Shown here piece after piece: positions 41,471 to 49,242 of a stretch of 64,000 nucleotides of DNA. A program made the position numbers and the translations under genes. Below the pieces are notes generated by a model. That model saw only the letters and a list, made by a program, of their open reading frames with translations. It did not search any database and was not told where the DNA came from. This stretch comes from Mucisphaera sp965279675. GTDB taxonomy: Bacteria > Planctomycetota > Phycisphaerae > Phycisphaerales > Phycisphaeraceae. Where the stretch lies: NCBI RefSeq assembly GCF_965279675.1, contig NZ_CBDIIJ010000002.1:2418001-2482000 (forward strand). The letters are read 5' to 3'. Positions within the stretch are counted from its first letter, which is position 1. Every line of letters begins with the position of its first letter.

Positions 41471-42802
41471 TTACATCACGGACTGCATCAGCGAGATCAT
41501 CGGCAGGAACATCGCGATCACGATGCCACCGACGATGACGCCAAGGAACACGATCATCACCGGCTCAAGTAGCGAGGTAAGCGACGCCACGGCGACGTCG
41601 ACCTGCTCGTCGTAGTCGTCGGCGATCTTGAGCAGCATCTTGTCGAGGTCGCCGGTTTCCTCACCCACGTCGAGCATGTTGGTCACGATCGAGTCACAGA
41701 CCTTGGCCTTACGAAGAGGCTCAGAGAACGAGTCGCCCTGACGAACCGAATCGTGGACATTCTCGAGAGCACGGGCGTAGATGTAGTTGCCGGTGGTTTC
41801 GGATGTGATCGTGATCGCATCGAGAATGGGCACACCCGCATGAATCAGGGTGCCAAGCGTTCGGGAGAAACGCGCGATGGTCGCAATCGCGACGAGACGG
41901 CCGACCACCGGCATACGCAGCAGGATCCAGTCCGTGGTTGCCTTGCCGATGGTGGTCATCCGGATCACCTTCAGGACGAAATAGGCAGCGAACGGGAACA
42001 GGGCCACCCAGACAATGCCGGGGATCGATTGCCCCTCAGGCGCTTCGGCGCCCAGCCAGTCCAGGATCGGGCCTGCCAGCCAGGCCGAGGCTTCCATCAG
42101 GAAGATGGTCAGGGCCGGCATCTCCGCGTCGAAGTCGTCGAAGATCTCCATGAAAGACGGGATAATGAAGATCATGATGCCGAGCACGATGACCGAGGCG
42201 ATACCAAGCACCGAGATCGGGTAGTACATCGCACCCTTGATCCGGGCCTTGAGCTTCTCGGCTTTTTCGAGGAACTCCGACAGTCGTTTGAGGATCAGAT
42301 CAAGCACACCGCCGATCTCGCCGGCAGCGATCATCTTCGAGAACAGCTTGTCGAAGACCTTCGGGTGCTTGGCCATGGCGTCCGACAGCGACGAGCCCGA
42401 TGAGACATCCTCGTAGACCAGGCCGAGGGTCTTCTTGAGCTTGCCCGCTTTCTGCTGGGCATGAAGGATGTCGAGCGAACGCAGAATGGGCAGACCCGCG
42501 TCCTGCAGCGTCGACATCTGCCGCGTAAAAGTCGCGAGCTGCTGCTGGGTCACGCCATCCAGGAAGGGGATCGTGATCTCGATCTCTGTGGCCTTCTTGC
42601 CGCTGCCCCCACCCTTGGCACCCTTGGCGTTCTTGTCGCCTTTCGGACCCTTCTTGCTCTTGGCCTTCTGCTCACGCACGGAGGTTGGGAACAGCCCCTG
42701 GGTTCGGATCTTCGAGATCGCTTCCTCAGAAGTCGAGGCAGAGATCGAGCCCTTCTGTGGCTTGCCAGCATCGTTGAGTGCTTCGTACTGAAAAGTCGGC
42801 AT
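41471..42802 (-). CDS. pilC: Type II secretion/type IV pilus platform protein (PilC/GspF)
   Basis: I use the ATG at 42802 (AGGA eight bases upstream). The 443-residue inner-membrane protein begins MPTFQYEALNDAGKPQKGSI and has two copies of the GspF domain. The first has FTRQMSTLQDAGLPILRSLDIL, the second FSRTLGTLIHAGVPILDAITI. Three main membrane helices are visible, including IVIAMFLPMISLMQSVM at the end. A Lys/Gly-rich linker of about 25 residues near 48-72 is unusual. It holds the assembly ATPase and extracts pilins from the membrane. Confidence 0.92.
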   Translation of the reverse strand: MPTFQYEALNDAGKPQKGSISASTSEEAISKIRTQGLFPTSVREQKAKSKKGPKGDKNAKGAKGGGSGKKATEIEITIPFLDGVTQQQLATFTRQMSTLQDAGLPILRSLDILHAQQKAGKLKKTLGLVYEDVSSGSSLSDAMAKHPKVFDKLFSKMIAAGEIGGVLDLILKRLSEFLEKAEKLKARIKGAMYYPISVLGIASVIVLGIMIFIIPSFMEIFDDFDAEMPALTIFLMEASAWLAGPILDWLGAEAPEGQSIPGIVWVALFPFAAYFVLKVIRMTTIGKATTDWILLRMPVVGRLVAIATIARFSRTLGTLIHAGVPILDAITITSETTGNYIYARALENVHDSVRQGDSFSEPLRKAKVCDSIVTNMLDVGEETGDLDKMLLKIADDYDEQVDVAVASLTSLLEPVMIVFLGVIVGGIVIAMFLPMISLMQSVM

Positions 42803-42854
42803 CGTCAAAATCCTGAAAGAGCATCAAGCAGACAGCTTGCACGGTTCGGTGACA

Positions 42855-44594
42855 TCAGGCTTCTATGGCCAGGGTTTCCTTGACCACCTCTTCAATCGTC
42901 GTGGACCCGTCGTACAACGCGAGCAGGCCGGATTCACGCAGCGTACGCATGCCCCGCTTGCGAGCTTCCGCGGTCAAAACCTGGGTCGATGCGTTCTTCA
43001 TGATGAGTTCACGCATCTCATCGTCGAGCGTCATCACCTCGTATAGGCCCATCCGGCCCTTGTAGCCCGAGCCGTTGCAGTAGTCGCAGCCCTTGCCGCG
43101 GAAGAACGTCCGGCCTTCGACATCCTCGGGCGTCAGCCGCAGCAGCATGAGCTCGTCTTCACTAGGCTCGTATTCGGTCTTGCAACGCTGGCAGACCTTC
43201 CGCACCAGTCGCTGAGCGACAATGCCTTCGATGGTGGCGGTGATCAGGAAGGGCTCAAGCCCAAGGTCCAGCAGACGAGCGATCGACGAAGGCGCATCGT
43301 TGGTGTGCAGAGTGGAGAACACGAGGTGGCCCGTGAGAGACGCCTGCACGGAGATCCGCGCGGTCTCCAGGTCACGGGTTTCACCAACCAGGATGATGTC
43401 GGGGTCCTGACGGAGGAAGCTGCGGAGTGCAGCGGCAAACGTCAGACCGACGCCCGCATTGACCTGCACCTGAACCAGACCATCAATGTCGTATTCGACC
43501 GGGTCCTCACAGGTGAGGATCTTCTCGGTGATCTCGTTCAGCTCAGCGAGAGCCGAGTAGAGCGTGGTCGTTTTTCCCGAGCCCGTCGGCCCGGTTACGA
43601 TCACGATGCCGTTGGGCTTACGGATGAGCTGGCGGACTTCGTCCAGCGTGTCGGGCCGCATGCCGAGTTTGTCCAGGTCAAGCGCGGTGTTGCCACGGTC
43701 AAGCACACGCATCACGACCGATTCGCCGAACATCGTCGGCAGCACGGCGACACGCAGGTCGATTGGCTCACCGTTGACATCCAGCTCGATGCGGCCGTCC
43801 TGCGGCAGGCGACGCTCGGCGATGTCGAGGTTAGACATGACCTTGATACGCGAGACGATCGGGATCGCCATATGCGGCGGCGGCGGAATCATCTCGTAGA
43901 GCACGCCGTCGATGCGGTAACGCATCTTGAACTCGTCTTCGAACGGCTCGAAGTGGATGTCAGAGGCCTTGTCTTTGATGGCCTGCAGCAGCACGAGATT
44001 CAGGAGCCGACGAACCTTGTTGTCATCGGCGGCGGACATGACTTCATCGACATCGATCGATTCGCCACGCCCCGCGAACTCTTCGAAGGCCTCGTCTCCG
44101 GCCAATTCAGAGACCAGTTCGGCCAGCGATTCATCCGACTGGCCGTAGTGCTGATCGATCAGCTTGGCGAGCGTCTCGCCGGGCGCTACCACGGCTTTAA
44201 CATCAAAGCCCATCAGCAAGCGCAGGTCGTCGATCGCACGAAAGTTGTCGGCGGACTTCAAAGCGACGGTCAGGCGGTTGTTGTCCGGGTCGTGGCTCAG
44301 AGGCAGCACCTGATACGCCTGGGCCATCTCCGCGGGGATCATCTTGAGAACCTCTTCAGGGATCTCCATGTCCTTGGGGTCGGTGGTCTCCATCCCGGCC
44401 TGAGCGGCCAGCGCCAGGTTGACCTGATCCGTGTTCACATAACCGAGTTCGATCAGCACTTGCCCAATCGGCAGCTTCCGCTCCTTCTGCAGGTTGAGCG
44501 CCTCCTGGATCTGGGCCCGATTGGTGTGACCCATCTTGGTCAGGATGCGGCCAAGCTTCCGGCCACGCAGCTCGTCTAGGGGGACCTTTGACAT
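42855..44594 (-). CDS. Assembly ATPase of GspE/PilB family (first copy)
   Basis: I start at the ATG at 44594; a GTG four codons upstream is possible. The 579-residue protein has the N-terminal GspE/MshEN domains (LGRILTKMGHTNRAQIQEAL). It carries Walker A GPTGSGKTTT (about 335-343), the Asp box LTCEDPVEY, Walker B ILVGETRD and His box STLHTNDAP, then a C-terminal zinc module of CQRC and CDYC with GSGYKGRMGLYE. It powers pilus or pseudopilus extension. It sits directly upstream of pilC and is separate from the second PilB-like gene 1.4 kb away. Confidence 0.92.
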   Translation of the reverse strand: MSKVPLDELRGRKLGRILTKMGHTNRAQIQEALNLQKERKLPIGQVLIELGYVNTDQVNLALAAQAGMETTDPKDMEIPEEVLKMIPAEMAQAYQVLPLSHDPDNNRLTVALKSADNFRAIDDLRLLMGFDVKAVVAPGETLAKLIDQHYGQSDESLAELVSELAGDEAFEEFAGRGESIDVDEVMSAADDNKVRRLLNLVLLQAIKDKASDIHFEPFEDEFKMRYRIDGVLYEMIPPPPHMAIPIVSRIKVMSNLDIAERRLPQDGRIELDVNGEPIDLRVAVLPTMFGESVVMRVLDRGNTALDLDKLGMRPDTLDEVRQLIRKPNGIVIVTGPTGSGKTTTLYSALAELNEITEKILTCEDPVEYDIDGLVQVQVNAGVGLTFAAALRSFLRQDPDIILVGETRDLETARISVQASLTGHLVFSTLHTNDAPSSIARLLDLGLEPFLITATIEGIVAQRLVRKVCQRCKTEYEPSEDELMLLRLTPEDVEGRTFFRGKGCDYCNGSGYKGRMGLYEVMTLDDEMRELIMKNASTQVLTAEARKRGMRTLRESGLLALYDGSTTIEEVVKETLAIEA

Positions 44595-44728
44595 AGGTGC
44601 TCGCACGCTCCCGTTCAGGGGTCAGGCTAAGGGCGTTGCAGCCATCAAAGCCTCACCAGTTTCACTATGGGCTCGAAGACCGGCCCTGACAAGCAAAAAA
44701 CAACGCTAGAAATCAATAGACAATGAGA

Positions 44729-44738
44729 TGTCTAGACA
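44729..44738. promoter_or_regulatory. Perfect 10-bp palindrome in an AT-rich gap
   Basis: TGTCTAGACA lies in the 180-base AT-rich gap upstream of the GspE-like gene and downstream of pilT. It is a candidate operator or chance palindrome. Confidence 0.3.
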
Positions 44739-44774
44739 AATAAGCCTGTCTCAACCTCATTCTGCCTTTTGATT

Positions 44775-45899
44775 TTATTCTTTCTCGCTCGATTCCTTGG
44801 CTTCATCGAGCTCGACACGGCCGACCTTCCCGCCGGCTCGGTGAACCTTCTCGATCAGCTCATGCGGGTTCTTGGCCTTGTCGATCATCTCGTCCGCAGC
44901 GATCCAGCCCTTCTGGTAGAGGCTCCAGAGGTGGTCATCCAGAAGCTGCATCCCAAACTTCTTGCCGGTCTGGATCTCAGAATCCAGACGGAAGGTTTTG
45001 GCCTCGCGGATGATGTTCGCGATACCGGGGGTCACCACCATGAACTCGTAGGCCGCCACCATGCCCTTGATGTCATCGCGTGGCAGCAACTGCTGGCTCA
45101 CCACCGCCATCAGAGCCGTCGAAAGCTGAACACGGATCTGTGCCTGCTGACTCACCGGGAACGCGTCGATGATTCGGTTGATCGTGCCCGCCGCCCCGGT
45201 CGTGTGCAGGGTCCCGAAAACAAGGTGGCCTGTCTCGGCCGCTGTAATAGCTGACTCGATGGTCTCGAGGTCACGCATCTCACCGACCAGAATCACGTCA
45301 GGGTCCTGACGCAGGGCGCGCCTCAGGGCCTCAGCGAAGGAGGGCACATCGCTGCCGACTTCGCGCTGGTTCACGACCGATTTCTTGTGCTCGTGGTAAT
45401 ACTCGATCGGGTCTTCGATCGTGATGATGTGCCGGTCGATTTCCTGGTTGATGAAGTTGATCATCGAGGCCAGCGAGGTCGTCTTGCCCGAGCCGGTTGG
45501 GCCGGTGACCAGGAACAAACCGCGCGGCCGGCGGATTAGATCGGGCACAAGCTTCGGCAGGCCGATGCTGTGGATGTCCAGCAGCTTGTTCGGGATCTGA
45601 CGCAGCACCAGCGAGATGTGCGTTTTCTGCTTGAAGATCGAAACTCGGAAGCGAGCCGCGTCGCCGTACGCAAAACCGAAGTCGGACCCGCCCTCTTCCT
45701 GGAGCTCGTTCTGTGAACGCTCAGGAGCAATCGCTTTCATCAGGGCCGTGGTGTCGGCCGGTTCCAGGACCTTCGTCTTCAGCTCGATCAAGCGCCCACG
45801 CATACGCACAGTCGGAGCCTTGCCGACAGTCAGGTGGAGGTCCGACGCGCCCTGCTTTACAACCGTATCCAGCAGGCGGTCAATCTGAATCGTCGACAT
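44775..45899 (-). CDS. pilT: Twitching motility ATPase PilT
   Basis: GAGGAG before the ATG. The 374-residue hexameric ATPase has SDLHLTVGKAPTVRMRG at the N-terminus, Walker A GPTGSGKTTS (133-142), Asp box IEDPIEYYH, Walker B LVGEMRDLET, His box GTLHTTGAAGT and GIANIIRE, the PilT-specific helix motif in slightly altered form. It retracts type IV pili. Its presence argues that the locus makes a dynamic type IV pilus as well as, or instead of, a pure secretion pseudopilus. Confidence 0.94.
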   Translation of the reverse strand: MSTIQIDRLLDTVVKQGASDLHLTVGKAPTVRMRGRLIELKTKVLEPADTTALMKAIAPERSQNELQEEGGSDFGFAYGDAARFRVSIFKQKTHISLVLRQIPNKLLDIHSIGLPKLVPDLIRRPRGLFLVTGPTGSGKTTSLASMINFINQEIDRHIITIEDPIEYYHEHKKSVVNQREVGSDVPSFAEALRRALRQDPDVILVGEMRDLETIESAITAAETGHLVFGTLHTTGAAGTINRIIDAFPVSQQAQIRVQLSTALMAVVSQQLLPRDDIKGMVAAYEFMVVTPGIANIIREAKTFRLDSEIQTGKKFGMQLLDDHLWSLYQKGWIAADEMIDKAKNPHELIEKVHRAGGKVGRVELDEAKESSEKE

Positions 45900-45983
45900 C
45901 GCAAAACTCCTCGTTCGTCGGTATCTGTTCTGGAATGAATGGGATCACCTGGCGGCAGCACCGCCTCGGACTGCCTCTGGAAC

Positions 45984-47768
45984 TCACGCCGCGTCGGACT
46001 CTTCCTCGTCGACGTTGACCGTGCCCTCGACCTGGGCGAAGCGGGCCACCTCGGAAAGCGTGGTTTCGCCGGCCAGAGCCTTCAGGCGACCATCGCCAAG
46101 CAGGTCACGCATCCCGGAGGCCTTGGCCGCGTCACGCAGCTTGTTCACCGGAGACCGCTGGAAGGCCAGGTTGCGGATTTCCGCGTTCATCTCAAGGATC
46201 TCGTAGATACCCCGTCGGCCACGGTAACCCGACCCGCCACATGCCGAACAGCCCACGGCCTTGTAGAGCGTCTGGCCTTCGAGGTCCGACGGCTTGAGGC
46301 CGGCCATCGCCAGTTGTTTGCGATCTGGGTTGTCATCGGGCTGCTTGCACTCATCGCAGAGAATCCGGACCAGCCGCTGGGCAAGGATGGCCTGGATCGA
46401 ACTGGCCACGAGAAAGGGCTTGAGGCCCATGTCGATCAGTCGCGTGATCGCCGAAGGCGCATCATTGGTGTGCAGCGTCGAGAACACCATGTGGCCGGTG
46501 AGCGCCGCCTGAATCGCCACATCACCCACCTCCTTGTCGCGGATCTCACCGACAAGAATGATGTTCGGGGCCTGACGAAGCATGGCACGGAGGATGGTCT
46601 GGAAGCTCAGCCCAATCGACTCGTTCACCTGACACTGATTGATGCCCTTGAAGTTGTATTCGATCGGGTCTTCCGCGGTGATGATCTTGCGGTCGGTCGT
46701 GTTCAGGTCGTTCAGCGCCGAGTAAAGCGTGGTCGTCTTACCAGACCCCGTCGGTCCCGTCACCAGGAAGATGCCGTTGGGACGGGTAATGATGTTCTTG
46801 AAGATCTCCATCGTGTCGGGCTGCATGCCGAGATTCGACAGACCCAGCTTCGCAGCATCGGATCGGAGAATACGCAGAACAATCGATTCCCCGTGGTATG
46901 CCGGACAGGCCGAGACACGGAAGTCGACCGCCGTCCCGCCCATCGTCAGCTTGATACGGCCGTCCTGAGGGATCCGCTTCTCCTCGACGCGCATGCCGGA
47001 CATGATCTTGAGCCTCGCGGTCACCGCGTTCTGGGTCCGCTTGGGAATCAGGTCCTGCTCATGGCAGCGTCCGTCGATGCGGTATCGCAAACGTACCCGG
47101 TCCTCGAAGGGCTCGATGTGGATATCAGAGGCCCGCGAGTTCACACCCGCCGTGATGATCTTGTTGACCAGCCGCACCACCGGGGCCGCGGAGGGGTCGT
47201 CGGCATCCTCCACGGCCTTGGCCGCCGTGGAAATATCCATCGACGCCCCGCGGTCGATCGACATGTCCATCGACGAGTCGATCGAAGCATCGATCGTCAT
47301 CTGCCTCACGGCCTCGTCGATCGAAGACTTCGTCTCCGAGAGCACCTGGTCGATGAACTCACGGATCTTTGACTTGGCCCCGAGCGCCAATTCGATCTCC
47401 GACCCCAGTCGGAACCGCAGGTCGTCGATCACGGCGAGGTCCATCGGGTCGTGGACCAGGATCTTGATCTTGTCCCCCTCTTTGCCCAGCGGAAGCACGG
47501 TGTACTTCTTGATCAGGTCTGTCGGCACCAGCGGCAGATGCTCCATGTTGAGCGCATCGGGCTGGTCCAGATCGACAAACTCCATGTCGTACTGCGACGC
47601 CAGAGCCTTCGCGACCTCGTTCTCGCCGATGTAACCGAGATCGACCAGCGCCTCCCCGAGCCGCTTCCGGGTGCCCGAGGCGATCGTCAGGCCCTCGGTG
47701 ACCTGCCGATCGTCGATCAAACCCCAGTGTTTCAGAATCTCACCGATCTGCTTGCGTCTGTGTGCCAT
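45984..47768 (-). CDS. pilB: Assembly ATPase of PilB/GspE family (second copy)
   Basis: The 594-residue protein has an MshEN-type N-terminal domain (IGEILKHWGLIDDRQVTEGL). It carries Walker A GPTGSGKTTT (about 338-347), AEDPIEYNFKG, Walker B ILVGEIRDKEV, STLHTNDAPSA and the zinc module CDEC ... CSACGGSGYRGRRGIYE. Between the N-terminal and catalytic parts (about 158-180) is an odd low-complexity Asp/Ser/Ile/Met repeat (IDASIDSSMDMSID). It is the first gene of the pilus run after a gap that holds a terminator and a structured segment. The pairing with pilT suggests it is the extension motor. Confidence 0.92.
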   Translation of the reverse strand: MAHRRKQIGEILKHWGLIDDRQVTEGLTIASGTRKRLGEALVDLGYIGENEVAKALASQYDMEFVDLDQPDALNMEHLPLVPTDLIKKYTVLPLGKEGDKIKILVHDPMDLAVIDDLRFRLGSEIELALGAKSKIREFIDQVLSETKSSIDEAVRQMTIDASIDSSMDMSIDRGASMDISTAAKAVEDADDPSAAPVVRLVNKIITAGVNSRASDIHIEPFEDRVRLRYRIDGRCHEQDLIPKRTQNAVTARLKIMSGMRVEEKRIPQDGRIKLTMGGTAVDFRVSACPAYHGESIVLRILRSDAAKLGLSNLGMQPDTMEIFKNIITRPNGIFLVTGPTGSGKTTTLYSALNDLNTTDRKIITAEDPIEYNFKGINQCQVNESIGLSFQTILRAMLRQAPNIILVGEIRDKEVGDVAIQAALTGHMVFSTLHTNDAPSAITRLIDMGLKPFLVASSIQAILAQRLVRILCDECKQPDDNPDRKQLAMAGLKPSDLEGQTLYKAVGCSACGGSGYRGRRGIYEILEMNAEIRNLAFQRSPVNKLRDAAKASGMRDLLGDGRLKALAGETTLSEVARFAQVEGTVNVDEEESDAA

Positions 47769-47898
47769 ACTGCTTTCTGGGATTCCGGGGTGACCGTGGA
47801 CCTGTGGGGTTTACCATGAGCGGATCATTCGGGAATCAAACACATAAATCCCCAAAGGGCCATATTTTGGCTCATCTCGCTTCAGGACTGGGACTATT

Positions 47899-47968
47899 CC
47901 GTAATTATGGATGCCCGAACCGACGGGAGCAAGGCAGCACCTCGCAAGGCTAAGGCATGGCGTTACGG
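47899..47968. ncRNA. Candidate structured leader or intergenic RNA
   Basis: CCGTAA (47899-47904) pairs with TTACGG (47963-47968), and ATGCC (47911-47915) with GGCAT (47954-47958). Inside, CCCG-AACCGA-CGGG and a GC-rich stem fill the loop. On the minus strand it lies in the leader of the second pilB gene. I recognise no known riboswitch family; the c-di-GMP consensus does not match. Confidence 0.35.
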
Positions 47969-47976
47969 CTTCGCGC

Positions 47977-48000
47977 AAAAAAAAGCCGCCCGAAGGCGGC
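47977..48000 (-). terminator. Intrinsic terminator of the four-cysteine protein gene
   Basis: On the minus strand GCCGCC-TTCG-GGCGGC is followed by eight T residues, a textbook terminator 29 bases after the stop of the small gene at 48029. It separates that gene from the pilus run. Confidence 0.95.
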
Positions 48001-48028
48001 CTCGCTGTATTCACAAATGGTTGGTCGA

Positions 48029-48235
48029 TCACGCAACGGCCGATTCAAACCCGCTGCAGCTGCTGATCGGTGTCACCATCAACTGAAGCGGCACATTCTT
48101 CGGATGGGCACACTCCTCGGTCAGGTCCGTCGGTGCCTGCTTCGATACACGAATCTGCTGAATCTCGTTGACGTTGCTATGAGCCGCAAAGTGCTTGCAG
48201 AGCCCGCACTGGCCTTCGTTCACGTTCGTCGTCAT
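48029..48235 (-). CDS. Small four-cysteine protein of unknown function
   Basis: AAAGGAG five bases before the ATG and a strong terminator make this 68-residue gene convincing despite its size. Cysteines fall at 10, 13, 42 and 60 in CGLCKHF, TEECAHPKN and SSCSGFE, suggesting one zinc ribbon-like or iron-binding site with possible help from His15 and His44. I believe similar proteins occur in other planctomycetes, but cannot verify this here. It diverges from a flavodoxin-family gene across a 248-base region with a Fur-box-like site, so iron-responsive expression is plausible. Confidence 0.75.
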   Translation of the reverse strand: MTTNVNEGQCGLCKHFAAHSNVNEIQQIRVSKQAPTDLTEECAHPKNVPLQLMVTPISSCSGFESAVA

Positions 48236-48270
48236 AGGGTCTCCTTTCGGGGAAAGATCGCTACAGCCCA

Positions 48271-48298
48271 ATCCTACGATTCGCCGTGACTGCGTCAA
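48271..48298 (-). promoter_or_regulatory. Putative promoter of the four-cysteine protein gene
   Basis: On the minus strand TTGACG (48293-48298) and TAGGAT (48271-48276) are separated by 16 bases, a fair sigma-70-type promoter about 36 bases above the start codon. Confidence 0.45.
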
Positions 48299-48306
48299 GT
48301 GCCTTG

Positions 48307-48335
48307 TTGACAATAGTTTACAATTGAGATTGATT
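48307..48335 (+). promoter_or_regulatory. Putative promoter of the flavodoxin-family gene
   Basis: TTGACA (48307-48312) followed after 17 bases by TTGATT (48330-48335). The -10 is weak, but it overlaps the Fur-box-like site, the usual place for repression. Confidence 0.4.
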
Positions 48336-48339
48336 CGCA
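48325..48339. promoter_or_regulatory. Fur-box-like 7-1-7 site
   Basis: TGAGATTGATTCGCA matches the 7-1-7 Fur consensus TGATAATNATTATCA at 10 of 14 positions. It lies between the divergent four-cysteine and flavodoxin-family genes in an AT-rich patch. Regulator identity is inferred; no fur gene is in this window. Confidence 0.4.
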
Positions 48340-48483
48340 TTTTACGCTAACCATCGGGTCCGATGATCGATTGATCGCCGCTGTAAAACCCTGGACCCGC
48401 CTCGACGCAGAGCCGTTAAGGTGAATCTAAGCACGCCTTCGATTCACCCATCGCTAACCACCCCTCACCGAAAGACCTCCGCC

Positions 48484-49233
48484 ATGACCAGACTCACCCA
48501 AGAGCAGGAAGATGACTGCACCCAGGCACCCGCCGACTACTCAGACCTCCGAGCCCTCTTTCTGAATTGCACCCTCAAGCGCTCCCCGGACCTCTCTCAC
48601 ACCGAGGGTCTCATGGGCATCGCCAGAACCATCATGGAACGCAACGGCGTCGCCACCGAACTCATCCGCCCGATCGACCTGGACCTCGCCACAGGGGTCT
48701 ACCCCGATATGACTGAAAAAGGCTGGACCTCCGACGCCTGGCCTTCGCTCTACGACAAGGTCCAGGCCGCCGACATCCTCATCATCGGCACGCCCATCTG
48801 GCTGGGTGAGAAGTCTTCGGTCTGCACCCAGCTCATCGAGCGTCTCTACGCCAACTCCGGCCAACTCAACGATAAAGGCCAGTACGCCTACTACGGCAAG
48901 GTTGGTGGCTGTCTCATCACCGGCAACGAGGACGGTGCCAAGCACTGCGCCATGAACATCCTCTACTCGCTCCAGCACCTCGGCTACACGATCCCGCCTC
49001 AGGCCGACGCCGCCTGGCTGGGCGAAGCCGGACCCGGACCCTCCTACCTCGACGAAGGCTCAGGCGGTCCCGACAACGACTTCACCAACCGCAACACCAC
49101 CTTCATGACCTGGAACCTCCTGCACACCGCTCGCCTGCTCAAAGACGCAGGCGGGATCACCGCCCACGGCAATCAGCGCTCCAAATGGGACGCCGGATGC
49201 CGCACCGACTTCGAAAACCCCGAATACCGCTGA
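48484..49233 (+). CDS. Flavodoxin-family / NADPH-dependent FMN reductase-like protein
   Basis: I use the ATG at 48484; a GTG 21 codons upstream is possible but adds an unconserved tail. The 249-residue protein has a Rossmann-like start, LRALFLNCTLKRSPDLSHTEGL, where the Ser/Thr-rich loop binds FMN phosphate. ILIIGTPIWLGEKSSVCTQLIERLYA forms the second flavin-binding loop and GKVGGCLITGNEDGAKHCAMNIL the third, as in the FMN_red/flavodoxin_2 group. Such proteins carry or transfer electrons through FMN, and flavodoxins often replace ferredoxin under iron limitation. That fits the Fur-box-like site upstream. Confidence 0.78.
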   Translation: MTRLTQEQEDDCTQAPADYSDLRALFLNCTLKRSPDLSHTEGLMGIARTIMERNGVATELIRPIDLDLATGVYPDMTEKGWTSDAWPSLYDKVQAADILIIGTPIWLGEKSSVCTQLIERLYANSGQLNDKGQYAYYGKVGGCLITGNEDGAKHCAMNILYSLQHLGYTIPPQADAAWLGEAGPGPSYLDEGSGGPDNDFTNRNTTFMTWNLLHTARLLKDAGGITAHGNQRSKWDAGCRTDFENPEYR

Positions 49234-49242
49234 TTGCGATCG

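Noticed and set aside
47890..47970. c-di-GMP riboswitch or SRP RNA
   Set aside because: Pairing exists, but the GEMM core (GCAAA and GACGCAAAGC) and the SRP tetraloop region are absent, so no known RNA family is claimed.
48315..48345. XerCD dif-like similarity (minus strand, ending ATTGTAAACT)
   Set aside because: The right half resembles a XerD arm at 8 of 11 positions, but the XerC half fits only with a shifted register, and the segment is better explained as the promoter/Fur-box region.
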